DNA of 64,000 nucleotides from Roseibium sp. TrichSKD4 (GTDB taxonomy: Bacteria; Pseudomonadota; Alphaproteobacteria; Rhizobiales; Stappiaceae). Below are positions 1 through 8,558 of the stretch, piece after piece. The stretch covers positions 186,311 through 250,310 of the forward strand of contig NZ_GL476319.1 of NCBI RefSeq assembly GCF_000148725.1. The letters run 5' to 3'. Within the stretch, counting starts at the first letter, position 1; each line of letters starts with the position of its first letter. Position numbers and translations under genes: made by a program. Under the pieces are notes generated by a model. It did no database searches, was not told the DNA's origin, and was given only the letters and a program-made list of their open reading frames with translations.

Positions 1-346
1 CTTCCCAAAAGGCCTCCAGAAAACGGTTGAGCCCTCTTGGAAACATGGATGCGAACACATCCACGGTGGCATGGCCGCGGTTGAGCTGACAGATCGGCAG
101 AAACGCAAAAATGGAGAAGGCAATCCCGGCCTCTACCAGCTCAAAGTCACCGGTGATCGGCCCGACCCCGGTTGCAATCAATCCATGAGCCAGTGTTTCA
201 GAAAAGGCCTGAAGGACATCGGAGTGACCCAACGTGTTCAGGCCGCGACCAAGAACACTCACACATGTGAGAATGACCAGTGCCGTCAGAACCAAGCCGC
301 CGACATAAGCCATCAATCGAGCGCCGCGCTCTACCAAGGTGACCAC
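1..346 (-). CDS. dctQ: TRAP transporter small permease, DctQ type (partial, C-terminus off window)
   Basis: The 3' end lies beyond the left edge. The frame opens with GTG at 346, with a GGAG motif about 8 nt upstream. The 115 visible residues hold one clear membrane helix near residues 12-32 (MAYVGGLVLTALVILTCVSV) followed by GRGLNTLG, the pattern of DctQ small integral membrane subunits, which pair with DctP and DctM in solute:cation symport. It lies 67 nt downstream of the dctP gene on the same strand and would be co-transcribed with it. A dctM gene is expected just outside the window. The family call rests on the hydrophobic pattern and on the neighbour, so the substrate is unknown; aromatic acids are a guess from the pca operon upstream. 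Confidence 0.8.
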   Translation of the reverse strand, partial: MVTLVERGARLMAYVGGLVLTALVILTCVSVLGRGLNTLGHSDVLQAFSETLAHGLIATGVGPITGDFELVEAGIAFSIFAFLPICQLNRGHATVDVFASMFPRGLNRFLEAFWE

Positions 347-370
347 GTTTTCAACTCCAGTGCGATGAAA

Positions 371-405
371 GCCCCCGCACTCAGCTTGCGCAGAAATGCG
401 GGGGC
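371..405 (-). terminator. Hairpin between dctP and dctQ (attenuator-like)
   Basis: A perfect 9-bp inverted repeat, GCCCCCGCA at 371-379 and TGCGGGGGC at 397-405, with a 17-nt loop. Read on the minus strand it is followed by only three T residues, so it looks like a weak terminator or an RNA-stabilising hairpin. It would allow more DctP than DctQ/M to be made, as is common in binding-protein-dependent transporters. Confidence 0.5.
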
Positions 406-413
406 GTGCGAGA

Positions 414-1460
414 TCAGTTGTCGGTGTTTTCGGCGATCAGTTCAAGAGCCCGCGCGCGCAACCCTGTGCCGTCAAGTCCCTTGCCATCCATCTCGGCAAT
501 CCAGTTGTCGATGGCTGGCTGTGCAGCAGCCTTCCACTTGGCAACTTCTTCTTCTGACAAGACAATTTCATTGTTGCCGCCATCAAGGGCCACCTGGCGG
601 GAACCAGCATCATCGGCTTGCATCTGCTTGCCTGCCGAGGCCGAGAATTCAACGCCAGAATTTGCATCAATGACCGCTTTGAGATCATCTGGAAGCGCGT
701 TGTAGCGGTCCTTGTTCATCGCAAAAATGAAGGCTGTCGTGTAAAGCGCGTCATCACCAAAGCTGGTGTGGTTCTTTACCAGCTCGTTGACTTTCAATGC
801 CTGTGTGACTTCCCAAGGGATGACCGCTGCATCAATTACGCCTTTGGACAAGGCCTCAGGAACAGCAGGCACCGGCATACCGACCGGTGTAGCACCGAGG
901 ATCTTGAACATGCCGGTGGTGATCCGCGTTGGCGCACGCAATTTGACGCCGTTCAAATCTTCCAGCTTCTCAACCGGGCTTTTGGAGTGGATCAAACCTG
1001 GTCCGTGAACCCATACACCAAGGATTTTCAGGTCTTTGAAGTCCTGATCCATCATGGTTTCTTCGGCCAGCTGCCAATAGGCCCGCGACACGGCCTCTGC
1101 ATTGGTCATTGTGAACGGCAGCTCAAAGACTTCCGCACGTGGAAAACGGCCAGGCGTATAACCCGCAACGGTCCAGACGATATCAGCTACACCGTCAATC
1201 GCCTGATCGACCAACTCTGGCGGCTTGCCGCCCAACTGCATGGACGGGAACCGCTGGATTTCGATGCGCCCATCGGAATCTTGTTCCACCTTATCGGCCC
1301 ATGGATAGAGAATATTTTTCGGAACGTTTGCCTGCGCTGGCAAGAACTGGTGCATCCGCAGTGTAACCTCTGCGGCATTTGCACTTGCAGCACCCAGCAT
1401 CGCGGTTCCGACAGAAGCGGCCAACAGGCCCTTCAAAAGTGTCCGGCGCAATTTGATCAT
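414..1460 (-). CDS. dctP: TRAP transporter solute-binding protein, DctP family
   Basis: A periplasmic binding protein of 348 residues that captures a carboxylate-type solute for the TRAP membrane subunits. The start ATG at 1460 is preceded by a strong GGGAGG. The N-terminus (MIKLRRTLLKGLLAA...ANA|AE) is a signal peptide with likely cleavage after residue 29. The LRRTLLK stretch resembles a twin-arginine motif, so Tat export is possible. The body matches the DctP fold (LRMHQFLPAQ near residue 34, then GGKPPELVDQ). The gene is last but one in the visible minus-strand operon, 158 nt after pcaB and before dctQ. Its place in a 4-hydroxybenzoate/protocatechuate operon suggests import of an aromatic or related acid, which is inference. 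Confidence 0.88.
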   Translation of the reverse strand: MIKLRRTLLKGLLAASVGTAMLGAASANAAEVTLRMHQFLPAQANVPKNILYPWADKVEQDSDGRIEIQRFPSMQLGGKPPELVDQAIDGVADIVWTVAGYTPGRFPRAEVFELPFTMTNAEAVSRAYWQLAEETMMDQDFKDLKILGVWVHGPGLIHSKSPVEKLEDLNGVKLRAPTRITTGMFKILGATPVGMPVPAVPEALSKGVIDAAVIPWEVTQALKVNELVKNHTSFGDDALYTTAFIFAMNKDRYNALPDDLKAVIDANSGVEFSASAGKQMQADDAGSRQVALDGGNNEIVLSEEEVAKWKAAAQPAIDNWIAEMDGKGLDGTGLRARALELIAENTDN

Positions 1461-1618
1461 TGTGTCCTCCCTGACAAGCTGTGATCATCGAGACAATTGC
1501 CGATGTGTCTTCCCATAGGCAATTTAGTTACATTAGAAACTTGTTTTGTCCAGAGCCAATCTGCAAACCACTCCAAAAGACCAATTTCAGATTGTATATT
1601 GATTGCGCGCCAACTTAT

Positions 1619-2950
1619 TTAGCCGCAATTCGATTGAGTTCGGGACGCGAAAATCTGTTCGGATACCTCTTTTGCTGGCTCCAGATATCGGTGGAGATCA
1701 AAAAGCCGATCCCGTGTGATTGGGCTTGGAGCGTTTCGAAGCACGGCGTCTACAAACCCTTCATCGGCCCGCAAAGCAGCTTTGACGCGTTCTGCAGCTT
1801 CCTGCCGACTCATATGTTCTGACAAGGCTGCGACGGCTGTCTCCGCCATTGCTTCCGGATTTGACAGAACGCGCTCTTTCATTGCCTGCATATCAGGCCT
1901 GAAGTCAGCCAATAAAACCAGCGCATGGTTGAGAGCAGCAGCGGTTGCCGACAACAACTGGGGCATCAGGTGCCATTCCAGAGGCCAGGCAACGCCGTCC
2001 CGGTCTTCGCTCTGGACGCTACTTGCTGAAAGCCCAGCGCCCAGCGCTTGCGCCAGCAGCTGAATTGACTGGAGAAATTCCGCAACAACCGGATTGTGCT
2101 TGTGAGGCATGGCAGATGAACCGCCGCCTGGACCGGCGGAAATTTCAGCAATTTCTCCTCTTGCCGAGAGGCTGGTGTCTTTGCCGATCTTCGCCAGTGC
2201 ACAGGTCATCTGTTCCAGCCATGCAGCCAGTTGGCGGACACCGGAGCGGTCGGTATGCCAAGGCGGAGCAGGCTCCAGTTGCAGCACTTCAGCCAGAGCG
2301 TCCGAGACCTTTTTGCCATTTCCGCCCAGCGCACTGCGACTACCGCTAGCGCCGCCAAACTGAACCTTCAACGTCCGCTTCCGAACCTGCCCAAGTTCAT
2401 TTTCAAGCGCAACCAGAGGCTGGGCCCACTGAGCAATGCGCAGTCCAAGTGTGATCGGCGTGGCGAGTTGCCCCCTTGTTCGCGCCATCATCACCGTTTC
2501 CGCATACTCGCTTGAGAGAGCTTCAAGCCTGTCGAGCAACTGGCCTAGACGAGTATTGATGATTTCAAGAGCATCTCGATAGCAAAGGCCAAAAGCGGTA
2601 TCGATGATGTCCTGACTGGTCGCACCCAAGTGCACAAACCCACCACCGCGCTCGCCAGCTTCTTGCCGTACACAGTCAACGAGAACGGGAACAGGAACAC
2701 CGGACTTGGCAACTCCCTCGGCAATCAAAGCGTCCGGAAACTTCACCGTGCGCCCTGCACTTTGGATCGCTTCTGCAGCCTCCCCCGGTATGATGCCAAG
2801 CTCTGCCTGCACACGGGCGAGCGCCAATTCCACCCGGATCATGGCATCTAGGACGGCACTGGTGGTGAAGTGCGATGACACGGCTTCATCGAAAAAGATT
2901 GGATGCGTCAAAGCGTCAGGCGCAGGATATGTGTCGGTATTCGAAGTCAT
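1619..2950 (-). CDS. pcaB: 3-carboxy-cis,cis-muconate cycloisomerase
   Basis: A 443-residue member of the fumarase/aspartase superfamily. It converts 3-carboxy-cis,cis-muconate, the PcaGH product, to 4-carboxymuconolactone in the cytoplasm. The superfamily signature (GPGGGSSAMPHKHNPV) lies at about residues 273-288, and the HLGATSQDI segment at about 107-115 is the other conserved active-site region. The length fits PcaB. The start ATG at 2950 lies 6 nt after the BKACE stop codon and has no strong ribosome-binding site, which suggests translational coupling. Every other enzyme of the branch is adjacent, which makes the assignment secure. Confidence 0.93.
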   Translation of the reverse strand: MTSNTDTYPAPDALTHPIFFDEAVSSHFTTSAVLDAMIRVELALARVQAELGIIPGEAAEAIQSAGRTVKFPDALIAEGVAKSGVPVPVLVDCVRQEAGERGGGFVHLGATSQDIIDTAFGLCYRDALEIINTRLGQLLDRLEALSSEYAETVMMARTRGQLATPITLGLRIAQWAQPLVALENELGQVRKRTLKVQFGGASGSRSALGGNGKKVSDALAEVLQLEPAPPWHTDRSGVRQLAAWLEQMTCALAKIGKDTSLSARGEIAEISAGPGGGSSAMPHKHNPVVAEFLQSIQLLAQALGAGLSASSVQSEDRDGVAWPLEWHLMPQLLSATAAALNHALVLLADFRPDMQAMKERVLSNPEAMAETAVAALSEHMSRQEAAERVKAALRADEGFVDAVLRNAPSPITRDRLFDLHRYLEPAKEVSEQIFASRTQSNCG

Positions 2951-2956
2951 ATCGCG

Positions 2957-3790
2957 TTACGCAGCCTTTCTCAGTCCAAGAATGTCTCGGGCCTGTTGCC
3001 ACGTCGCCACTGGCCTTTCATATTTCTCGCAAAGCCCAACCGCGCGCTGAACCAACGCTACATTGGAGGGCGCAAGCGCGTTCCTGTCCAGCCGGATATT
3101 GTCCTCTAGGCCGGTCCGGGTATGACCTCCTGCAGCAATGCTCCATTCATTCAAAGTCAATTGATAACGTCCGATTCCCGCTGCACACCATTCAGCATCC
3201 GGGACCAGACGCTCAACCGTTTTGACATAATAGTCAAACACATCGCGGTCGACAGGCATCGCGTTTTTCACGCCCATGACGAATTGCACATACAACGAGC
3301 CGGGAATACGCCCATCCCGGTTCATGGCTGCAGCCTGATGGATGTGGCTGAGGTCAAAGGCCTCAATTTCCGGCTTGATGGAATGCGTGCGCATTTCCCC
3401 AGCCAACCAGTCAACAAGATCAGGTGGGTTTTCATAGACGCGGGTCGGAAAGTTGTTGGACCCGACAGATAGGGACGCCATGTCTGGCTTTAGCGGCAAC
3501 ATGCCCCCGCGCTCCTTGCCCGCACCGGATCGCCCACCCGTTGAAAACTGGACGATCATGCCCGGGCAGTGTTTCAACAGCCCTTCCTTGAGCCGGGCAA
3601 AGCGTTCAGGATCAGACGACGGGGTTTCATCGTCATTGCGCACATGAGCATGAACAATTGATGCACCCGCCTCAAACGCTTCTTGCGTTGATTCAATCTG
3701 CTCCGCGACTGTGATCGGAACAGCCGGATTGTTTTCTTTCCGCGGTAAAGACCCCGTGATCGCCACGCATATGATGCAAGGTTTGCTCAT
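2957..3790 (-). CDS. BKACE-family beta-keto acid cleavage enzyme (DUF849)
   Basis: A 277-residue member of the 3-keto-5-aminohexanoate cleavage enzyme family (TIM barrel, zinc-dependent). Known members react a beta-keto acid with acetyl-CoA to give acetoacetate and a new acyl-CoA. The HAHVR motif at residues 47-51 supplies zinc-binding histidines. ATG 3790 is preferred over an upstream GTG at 3883, because the conserved family start (MSKPCIICVAITGS) begins there and a GAGGG overlaps the pcaG stop. The gene sits between pcaG and pcaB, and no pcaI, pcaJ or pcaF is visible. I infer that it cleaves beta-ketoadipate to succinyl-CoA and acetoacetate, replacing the CoA-transferase/thiolase steps. 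Confidence 0.85.
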   Translation of the reverse strand: MSKPCIICVAITGSLPRKENNPAVPITVAEQIESTQEAFEAGASIVHAHVRNDDETPSSDPERFARLKEGLLKHCPGMIVQFSTGGRSGAGKERGGMLPLKPDMASLSVGSNNFPTRVYENPPDLVDWLAGEMRTHSIKPEIEAFDLSHIHQAAAMNRDGRIPGSLYVQFVMGVKNAMPVDRDVFDYYVKTVERLVPDAEWCAAGIGRYQLTLNEWSIAAGGHTRTGLEDNIRLDRNALAPSNVALVQRAVGLCEKYERPVATWQQARDILGLRKAA

Positions 3791-3800
3791 GTACTGGCCC

Positions 3801-4424
3801 TCAAATGTCGAAGAAGACGGTTTCGCCCTCTCCCTGCAAGCGAATATCGAAGCGATAAACCGGCATCTCCTCGCCTTCCTCACGCTTTGCGATCAAGGTG
3901 GCTCTGCGGTTCTCCCATTCAATCAGGTTCAAGACCGGATCAACTGCGTTGACGCCCGCTTCATCTTCGAAATAAAGACGCGTCTGCAAGCCGACATTTA
4001 TACCGCGTGCCACGATCCATAAACTGATATGGGGAGCCATGATCTTGCCATTCGCATCGCGAACAGACCCCGGCTTGATGGTCTCAAAGGCCCATTTCCC
4101 CGTTTCAAAATCGGTAATGACGCGGCCCCAGCCGCGAAATCCGTCTTCGACGTCTCCGTCATGTTCAGGATGGGCATAAATCCCGTCTGCGTTGGCCTGC
4201 CAGGCTTCCAGAAGCACATCTTTGACCGCTGACCCCATGCCATCGATCACTGTGCCTTCCACGCGGATGCGTTCGCCTCTTGCATTGGGACCGGCGATAT
4301 CCCGGCCCAATTCGTTCTTGTAGATGTCAAACCCGGCGGCGCCCGGCGCCAGACCGATATGCACAAACGGACCGGCTGTTTGAGACGGCGTTTCTTTCAG
4401 GTAGTAGAGCTTCTGACGCGCCAT
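3801..4424 (-). CDS. pcaG: Protocatechuate 3,4-dioxygenase, alpha subunit
   Basis: The 207-residue alpha chain of the intradiol ring-cleavage dioxygenase. With PcaH it opens protocatechuate to 3-carboxy-cis,cis-muconate. The N-terminus LKETPSQTAGPFVHIGLAPG and the GTVIDGMGSAVKDVLLEAWQANADG segment are typical of the family. Alpha chains lack the catalytic iron ligands, which PcaH supplies. Its ATG (4422-4424) shares one base with the pcaH stop (TGATG), so the two subunits are translationally coupled in stoichiometric order. Confidence 0.95.
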   Translation of the reverse strand: MARQKLYYLKETPSQTAGPFVHIGLAPGAAGFDIYKNELGRDIAGPNARGERIRVEGTVIDGMGSAVKDVLLEAWQANADGIYAHPEHDGDVEDGFRGWGRVITDFETGKWAFETIKPGSVRDANGKIMAPHISLWIVARGINVGLQTRLYFEDEAGVNAVDPVLNLIEWENRRATLIAKREEGEEMPVYRFDIRLQGEGETVFFDI

Positions 4425-5149
4425 CAGTTTCCCTCCAGCCGATTTTCAAACAGGGTGGATCGCCGACCGCGCAGGACAATGTCGAACTTGTAGGCAAGTG
4501 TGTCGAGCGGGATAGAGGCATTCATATCAAGTCGGGCGACCAGTTGCTCAATGGCATCCGGGTCGGGGATCGTCTGAACAATCGGGCAGCGCGGAATGAG
4601 CGGATCACCTTCAAAATAGCATTGGGTAATCAATCGTTGGGCGAAGGCGCAGCCAAAGACGGATACATGAACATGTGCTGGTCGCCAGTTGTTTACCCAA
4701 TTTCGCCATGGATATGCGCCCGGTTTGATGGTCCTGAACGCGTAATAGCCGTTTTCGTCTGTCAGTGTGCGCCCACATCCGCCGAAGTTGGGATCAATCG
4801 GTACCAGATATGTGTCCTTCTTGTGGCGATACCGTCCACCAGCATTGGCCTGCCAGATTTCAACCAGCGTTTCAGGCACCGGTTTGCCGATTTCATCCAA
4901 TACACGGCCATGCAGGATGATGCGCTCGCCAATGGGGCTTTCACCGGTCTTGGCATAATTCACCAGAAGATCATTATCGCCGGGATCGATGTCGTTGTGC
5001 CCAAACACCGGGCCGGTCATTTCACTGACCGTTGTCTCAAGACTGATCATGGAATACTGCGGCGAGCGCGCCACGCTGGTCTTGTAGTCTTGCGCTTTTG
5101 CCGGAGGATGCCATTGGCGATCCCTTTGATAATACGGCCCAGGTTTCAT
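4424..5149 (-). CDS. pcaH: Protocatechuate 3,4-dioxygenase, beta subunit
   Basis: The 241-residue catalytic, non-haem Fe(III)-binding subunit. The Tyr/His ligand region is visible: a tyrosine in the [21 protein letters not shown] segment, another in [15 protein letters not shown], and the two histidines in [12 protein letters not shown]. The start ATG at 5149 follows a strong GGAGG and overlaps the pcaC stop by 4 nt (ATGA). It is followed directly by pcaG. Length and motifs match characterised PcaH proteins. Confidence 0.96.
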   Translation of the reverse strand: MKPGPYYQRDRQWHPPAKAQDYKTSVARSPQYSMISLETTVSEMTGPVFGHNDIDPGDNDLLVNYAKTGESPIGERIILHGRVLDEIGKPVPETLVEIWQANAGGRYRHKKDTYLVPIDPNFGGCGRTLTDENGYYAFRTIKPGAYPWRNWVNNWRPAHVHVSVFGCAFAQRLITQCYFEGDPLIPRCPIVQTIPDPDAIEQLVARLDMNASIPLDTLAYKFDIVLRGRRSTLFENRLEGN

Positions 5150-5568
5150 TTTGCATCCTCCGGGTCAAAACGCTGTGAGGTGTTGCTCTGCTGCGTTTCT
5201 TCCATTTCCATGTACGTCTGCTTGGCAAGCTTCAGGGCATGGTTGGCCCGCGGCACTCCAGCATAGATTGCAACATGCTGAAACGCCTCCAAAACATCCT
5301 GCTTGCTCGCTCCAGTCCGGGCCGTTGCACGAATGTGCATGGGAATCTCGTCAAAGTTTCCAAGCGCCGCCAAAAGCGCAAGCGTCAACATGGAACGTTC
5401 GCGCTGGCTGATCCCGTCTGACGCCCAAACGGTTCCCCATGCGCTTTCAGTAATCAGCGTTTGAAATGGTTCATCCATCACAGTCTTGGCTGCTTCAGCC
5501 CGCTCGACATGCGCATCCCCGAGAACCGCGCGGCGCACCTCCATGCCGCGTTCGTATCGATCAGACAT
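5146..5568 (-). CDS. pcaC: 4-carboxymuconolactone decarboxylase
   Basis: A 140-residue AhpD-like/CMD-fold enzyme that decarboxylates 4-carboxymuconolactone to beta-ketoadipate enol-lactone. The sequence ([57 protein letters not shown]) carries the family core, with the general-base histidine in the MHIRA segment. It is a stand-alone PcaC, not a PcaDC (PcaL) fusion. The start ATG at 5568 follows ACGGAGG. It overlaps pcaD by 8 nt and pcaH by 4 nt. Confidence 0.95.
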   Translation of the reverse strand: MSDRYERGMEVRRAVLGDAHVERAEAAKTVMDEPFQTLITESAWGTVWASDGISQRERSMLTLALLAALGNFDEIPMHIRATARTGASKQDVLEAFQHVAIYAGVPRANHALKLAKQTYMEMEETQQSNTSQRFDPEDAK

Positions 5569-6352
5569 GAGACGCCTCCGTAAAAAACGACATCAAATGC
5601 GCCGCATAGACCTTTGGAGCTTCAACACACGGCAAGTGGCCCGCCCCTGCGAGTTCAACAAAGCGACTACCGGGCACCAAGTCCGCGGTCGCCTTGACCA
5701 GATCAGGCGGGATGGCCTTGTCTTCCGATCCGCCAATCCCGAGCACCGGGAGACGGAGCTGAGCAGTTGTCGCGTGCAAGTCCGCATTGGCGATAGCCTC
5801 ACAACAGCCGATATAGCCTTGCGCCGGAGTTCGGGTCAGCATTGCGCGCCAAATCCGGTTTTCTGAGCTGCCGCGATAGGCGGCACCAAACCAACGATCC
5901 AGTATTGCGTCCACCAGACTTCCCAGCCCTCCCGTCTCAATCGCCGCAATCCGGTCGCGCCACATAGCCGGTTCGCCCATTTTGGCTGCGGTATTTGAAA
6001 GAACCAGCCCCTTGATGCGACCGGGATTTCGGCTTGCCACAAGCTGTCCAATCATACCGCCAATCGAAAGCCCGACGAACAGGCAATCGGTGACCTCAAG
6101 GTGATCGAGAACGGCTTCAGCATCGTCGGCCAACTCGCCCATCGTATAAGGGGACGACGGACAGGCCGACAGTCCATGGCCGCGATTGTCAAACCGAATG
6201 TAGCGAATCCCTTCTCTTGGAAGAAGCTCGATCACCGCATCCCATATGCGCAAATCCGTTCCCAGTGAATTGGCAAATACGACGGGCTGCCCATCCGGAT
6301 CGCCCTCTTGCTGCCAATGCAGATCAACGGTGGTGGAACATAGACCGCGCAT
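5561..6352 (-). CDS. pcaD: 3-oxoadipate enol-lactonase
   Basis: A 263-residue alpha/beta hydrolase that opens beta-ketoadipate enol-lactone to beta-ketoadipate. The nucleophile elbow G-L-S-I-G places the catalytic serine at residue 96. An oxyanion/turn region (FDNRGHGLS) lies near residue 54, and a C-terminal GAGHLPCVEAP supplies the catalytic histidine. I chose ATG 6352, which shares one base with the pobA stop (TGATG), over a longer frame from 6388, since homologues begin close to the substrate-binding strand. It is second in the operon after pobA. Confidence 0.92.
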   Translation of the reverse strand: MRGLCSTTVDLHWQQEGDPDGQPVVFANSLGTDLRIWDAVIELLPREGIRYIRFDNRGHGLSACPSSPYTMGELADDAEAVLDHLEVTDCLFVGLSIGGMIGQLVASRNPGRIKGLVLSNTAAKMGEPAMWRDRIAAIETGGLGSLVDAILDRWFGAAYRGSSENRIWRAMLTRTPAQGYIGCCEAIANADLHATTAQLRLPVLGIGGSEDKAIPPDLVKATADLVPGSRFVELAGAGHLPCVEAPKVYAAHLMSFFTEASHV

Positions 6353-7527
6353 CAATACGGCAACCCCACATAGTTTTGCGCAAACCACTTTTGGGCCGCT
6401 TTATTGTGATGCAGGGATTCAATTTCAGCCCTCTGCATTTTGAGGTCAAAGCCGGATTGATCCGGGAACCGATGCAAGAGATTGGTCGTCGCCCAGCTGA
6501 ACCGCTCTGCCTTCCAGACCCGAGCCAGAGCCATTTCAGAGTAACTGTCGATGCCCTGCTCGTCGCTGTGCTCATAATATTGGATCAAGGCCTCAGACAG
6601 GTAATGGACATCAGATGCGGCCGTGTTGAGCCCCTTGGCCCCGGTTGGCGGTACGATGTGAGCTGCATCCCCACACAGGAACAGCCGCCCCCAGCGCATC
6701 GGCTCGCTCACGAAAGACCGGAGCGGTGCGATTGACTTTTCAATTGACGGACCCGTGACAATCTTCTCGGCAATGGATTGGGGCAGCCTGCTTCGCAGTT
6801 CATCCCAAAATGCATCGTCACTCCATCCTTCCACCGTGTCGGTCAACGGGCACTGGACGTAATAGCGCGACAGGTTCTCATTGCGCAGCGAACACAGCGC
6901 AAAACCCCGCTCAGAATTGGCATAAATCAGCTCATCATGCACCGGCGGCGTTTCGGACAGGATACCCAACCAGCCGAAGGGAAACACCTTCTCAAACTCC
7001 TGCCGGACGGTCTCCGGGATTGTCTTGCGGCTAACACCGCGGAACCCGTCACATCCCGCGATAAAATCGCAGGCGATTGTATATTGCACCCCGTTGACGC
7101 AGTACGTGACCAAAGGCGCATTGCTATCGGCGTCCAAAATTTGAACACCTTCAGCCTCAAAGACGGTTTTTGCACCGATCTGATCGCGTGCGTCATACAA
7201 ATCTCGCGTGACTTCTGTCTGGCCGTAGACAACGACGCTTTGGTCGATCAACTCCTTGAAATTGATGGAAAAGAGCTCGTTCTCATAAGAGATGTAGGTG
7301 CCGTCATGCACAATGCATTCCCGGTCCATTCGCTCCGCCACACCAGCCTTACGCATCAAGTTGACAAGGCCGGTTTCCAGTATGCCCGCACGAATGCGCG
7401 ACAAGACATAATCCCGCGTCTTGCGCTCCAAAATGACGGTTTCAATTCCTTTTAGAGCAAGCAGTTGCCCCAACAGCAGTCCTGATGGCCCCCCCCCAAC
7501 AATGACAACCTGTGTCCGCATCCGCAT
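6352..7527 (-). CDS. pobA: 4-hydroxybenzoate 3-monooxygenase
   Basis: A 391-residue FAD-dependent class A aromatic hydroxylase. It converts 4-hydroxybenzoate to protocatechuate with NADPH and O2. The dinucleotide-binding motif GGGPSG is at residues 11-16, the CDGFRGVSR motif lies mid-protein, and the FAD-ribityl motif GDAAHIVPPTGAKGLN is in the C-terminal half. It is the first gene of the minus-strand operon and is divergent from pcaQ. The start at 7527 follows GGAAGGA, and a second ATG two codons in (7521) is a minor alternative. Its position lets the cell feed 4-hydroxybenzoate directly into the pca branch. Confidence 0.95.
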   Translation of the reverse strand: MRMRTQVVIVGGGPSGLLLGQLLALKGIETVILERKTRDYVLSRIRAGILETGLVNLMRKAGVAERMDRECIVHDGTYISYENELFSINFKELIDQSVVVYGQTEVTRDLYDARDQIGAKTVFEAEGVQILDADSNAPLVTYCVNGVQYTIACDFIAGCDGFRGVSRKTIPETVRQEFEKVFPFGWLGILSETPPVHDELIYANSERGFALCSLRNENLSRYYVQCPLTDTVEGWSDDAFWDELRSRLPQSIAEKIVTGPSIEKSIAPLRSFVSEPMRWGRLFLCGDAAHIVPPTGAKGLNTAASDVHYLSEALIQYYEHSDEQGIDSYSEMALARVWKAERFSWATTNLLHRFPDQSGFDLKMQRAEIESLHHNKAAQKWFAQNYVGLPY

Positions 7528-7614
7528 TTCCTTCCATTCAACACATGATAAATGTTCAAAAACGCAATGTAAAATGATATAAATCGCCCTCTACTTATCA
7601 AATACGATAACTAA
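7528..7614. promoter_or_regulatory. pobA/pcaQ divergent promoter region with inverted-repeat operator
   Basis: The 87-bp divergent spacer contains the perfect inverted repeat TTATC-N6-GATAA at 7595-7610. This has the size and symmetry of a LysR-type recognition site. It abuts the pcaQ start (4 nt away) and lies about 70-80 bp upstream of pobA, the normal distance for LysR activation of a divergent operon. The inferred role is activation of pobA-pca and self-repression of pcaQ. Confidence 0.55.
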
Positions 7615-8535
7615 ATGCTCGACCGTCGTATCAAGTTCCGACACATACAGTCCTTCGTTGAAATCGCCCGTGAGGGAAGCCTAAAGCGGGCAGCAGACAA
7701 GCTGAGCCTGACACAGCCAGCCATTTCCAAGACCCTGAAAGAATTGGAAGACATTACGGGTGCGGCACTCATGGTGCGCAACAGGGCGGGCGTTGCCTTG
7801 ACCAAACAAGGCGAGGTCTTTTTGCAGTTTGCGCAGGTGTCCCTTGCAAGCTTGCAGCAGGGGTTTGACAGCGTAGAACAGGCTGGCGGCCGAGCCGGAG
7901 TAACCTTGAAAGTCGGCGCATTGCCGACCGTTGCAGCCAGTCTTATGCCGCCTGTCATACGCAGCTATGCTGATCTCTGCCCGGATGTGACAGTTCGGAT
8001 CGTTGACGGCCCACATGGCTATCTGATTGAGCGATTGAAGCTTGGAGAGCTTGATCTTGTGATTGGCCGACTTGGTCGTCCGCAATCCATGGAAGGAGTC
8101 TCCTTCACACAGCTTTATTCTGAACGTGTCGACTTTGTTGTGCGTGCCGGGCATCCGCTTCTAGACAATCCAGACCTGAAACACCTATCGGACTGGCCAG
8201 TCATATATCCACCGGAGGGGTCCGCAATTCGACCACTGGTGGAGCGGTTTTTAATTGCGAATGGGGTGCCTGAACTTCGCAACAGGATCGAAACTGTCTC
8301 TGGCGCGTTTGGCCGGATTTACGCGCGTATGACGGATGCGGTTTGGATCATTTCGTCAGGTGTGGCTCAAACCGAAATTGCCGACGGCCACCTGACCCGC
8401 CTTCCCTTTGAGAGCGATATCACCAAAGGGCCGATTGGGCTGATGACACGTCCCGACGCTCAGCCTTCGGCTGTTGAACGGGTGTTTCGAGTCGCCCTGC
8501 AAACGGCCATTGAGGACCTTGGGCTCAAGTCGTGA
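7615..8535 (+). CDS. pcaQ: LysR-family pca operon regulator (PcaQ-like)
   Basis: A 306-residue LysR-type regulator. The N-terminal winged helix-turn-helix covers residues 6-65 (FRHIQSFVEIAREGSLKRAA, then LTQPAISKTLKELED). A substrate-binding domain follows from about 95. The IKFRH start and the divergent position beside pob/pca genes match PcaQ, which responds to beta-carboxymuconate or carboxymuconolactone in rhizobia. The ATG at 7615 lacks any Shine-Dalgarno sequence because the upstream 20 nt are occupied by an inverted repeat, so the mRNA may be leaderless. It converges with tssA, with a 23-bp gap. Confidence 0.85.
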   Translation: MLDRRIKFRHIQSFVEIAREGSLKRAADKLSLTQPAISKTLKELEDITGAALMVRNRAGVALTKQGEVFLQFAQVSLASLQQGFDSVEQAGGRAGVTLKVGALPTVAASLMPPVIRSYADLCPDVTVRIVDGPHGYLIERLKLGELDLVIGRLGRPQSMEGVSFTQLYSERVDFVVRAGHPLLDNPDLKHLSDWPVIYPPEGSAIRPLVERFLIANGVPELRNRIETVSGAFGRIYARMTDAVWIISSGVAQTEIADGHLTRLPFESDITKGPIGLMTRPDAQPSAVERVFRVALQTAIEDLGLKS

Positions 8536-8558
8536 CACCGCTGATTATCTTACGGGCA

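Noticed and set aside
71-673. Plus-strand open frames opposite dctQ/dctP
   Set aside because: They overlap two recognisable TRAP transporter genes on the other strand and have no coding features of their own.
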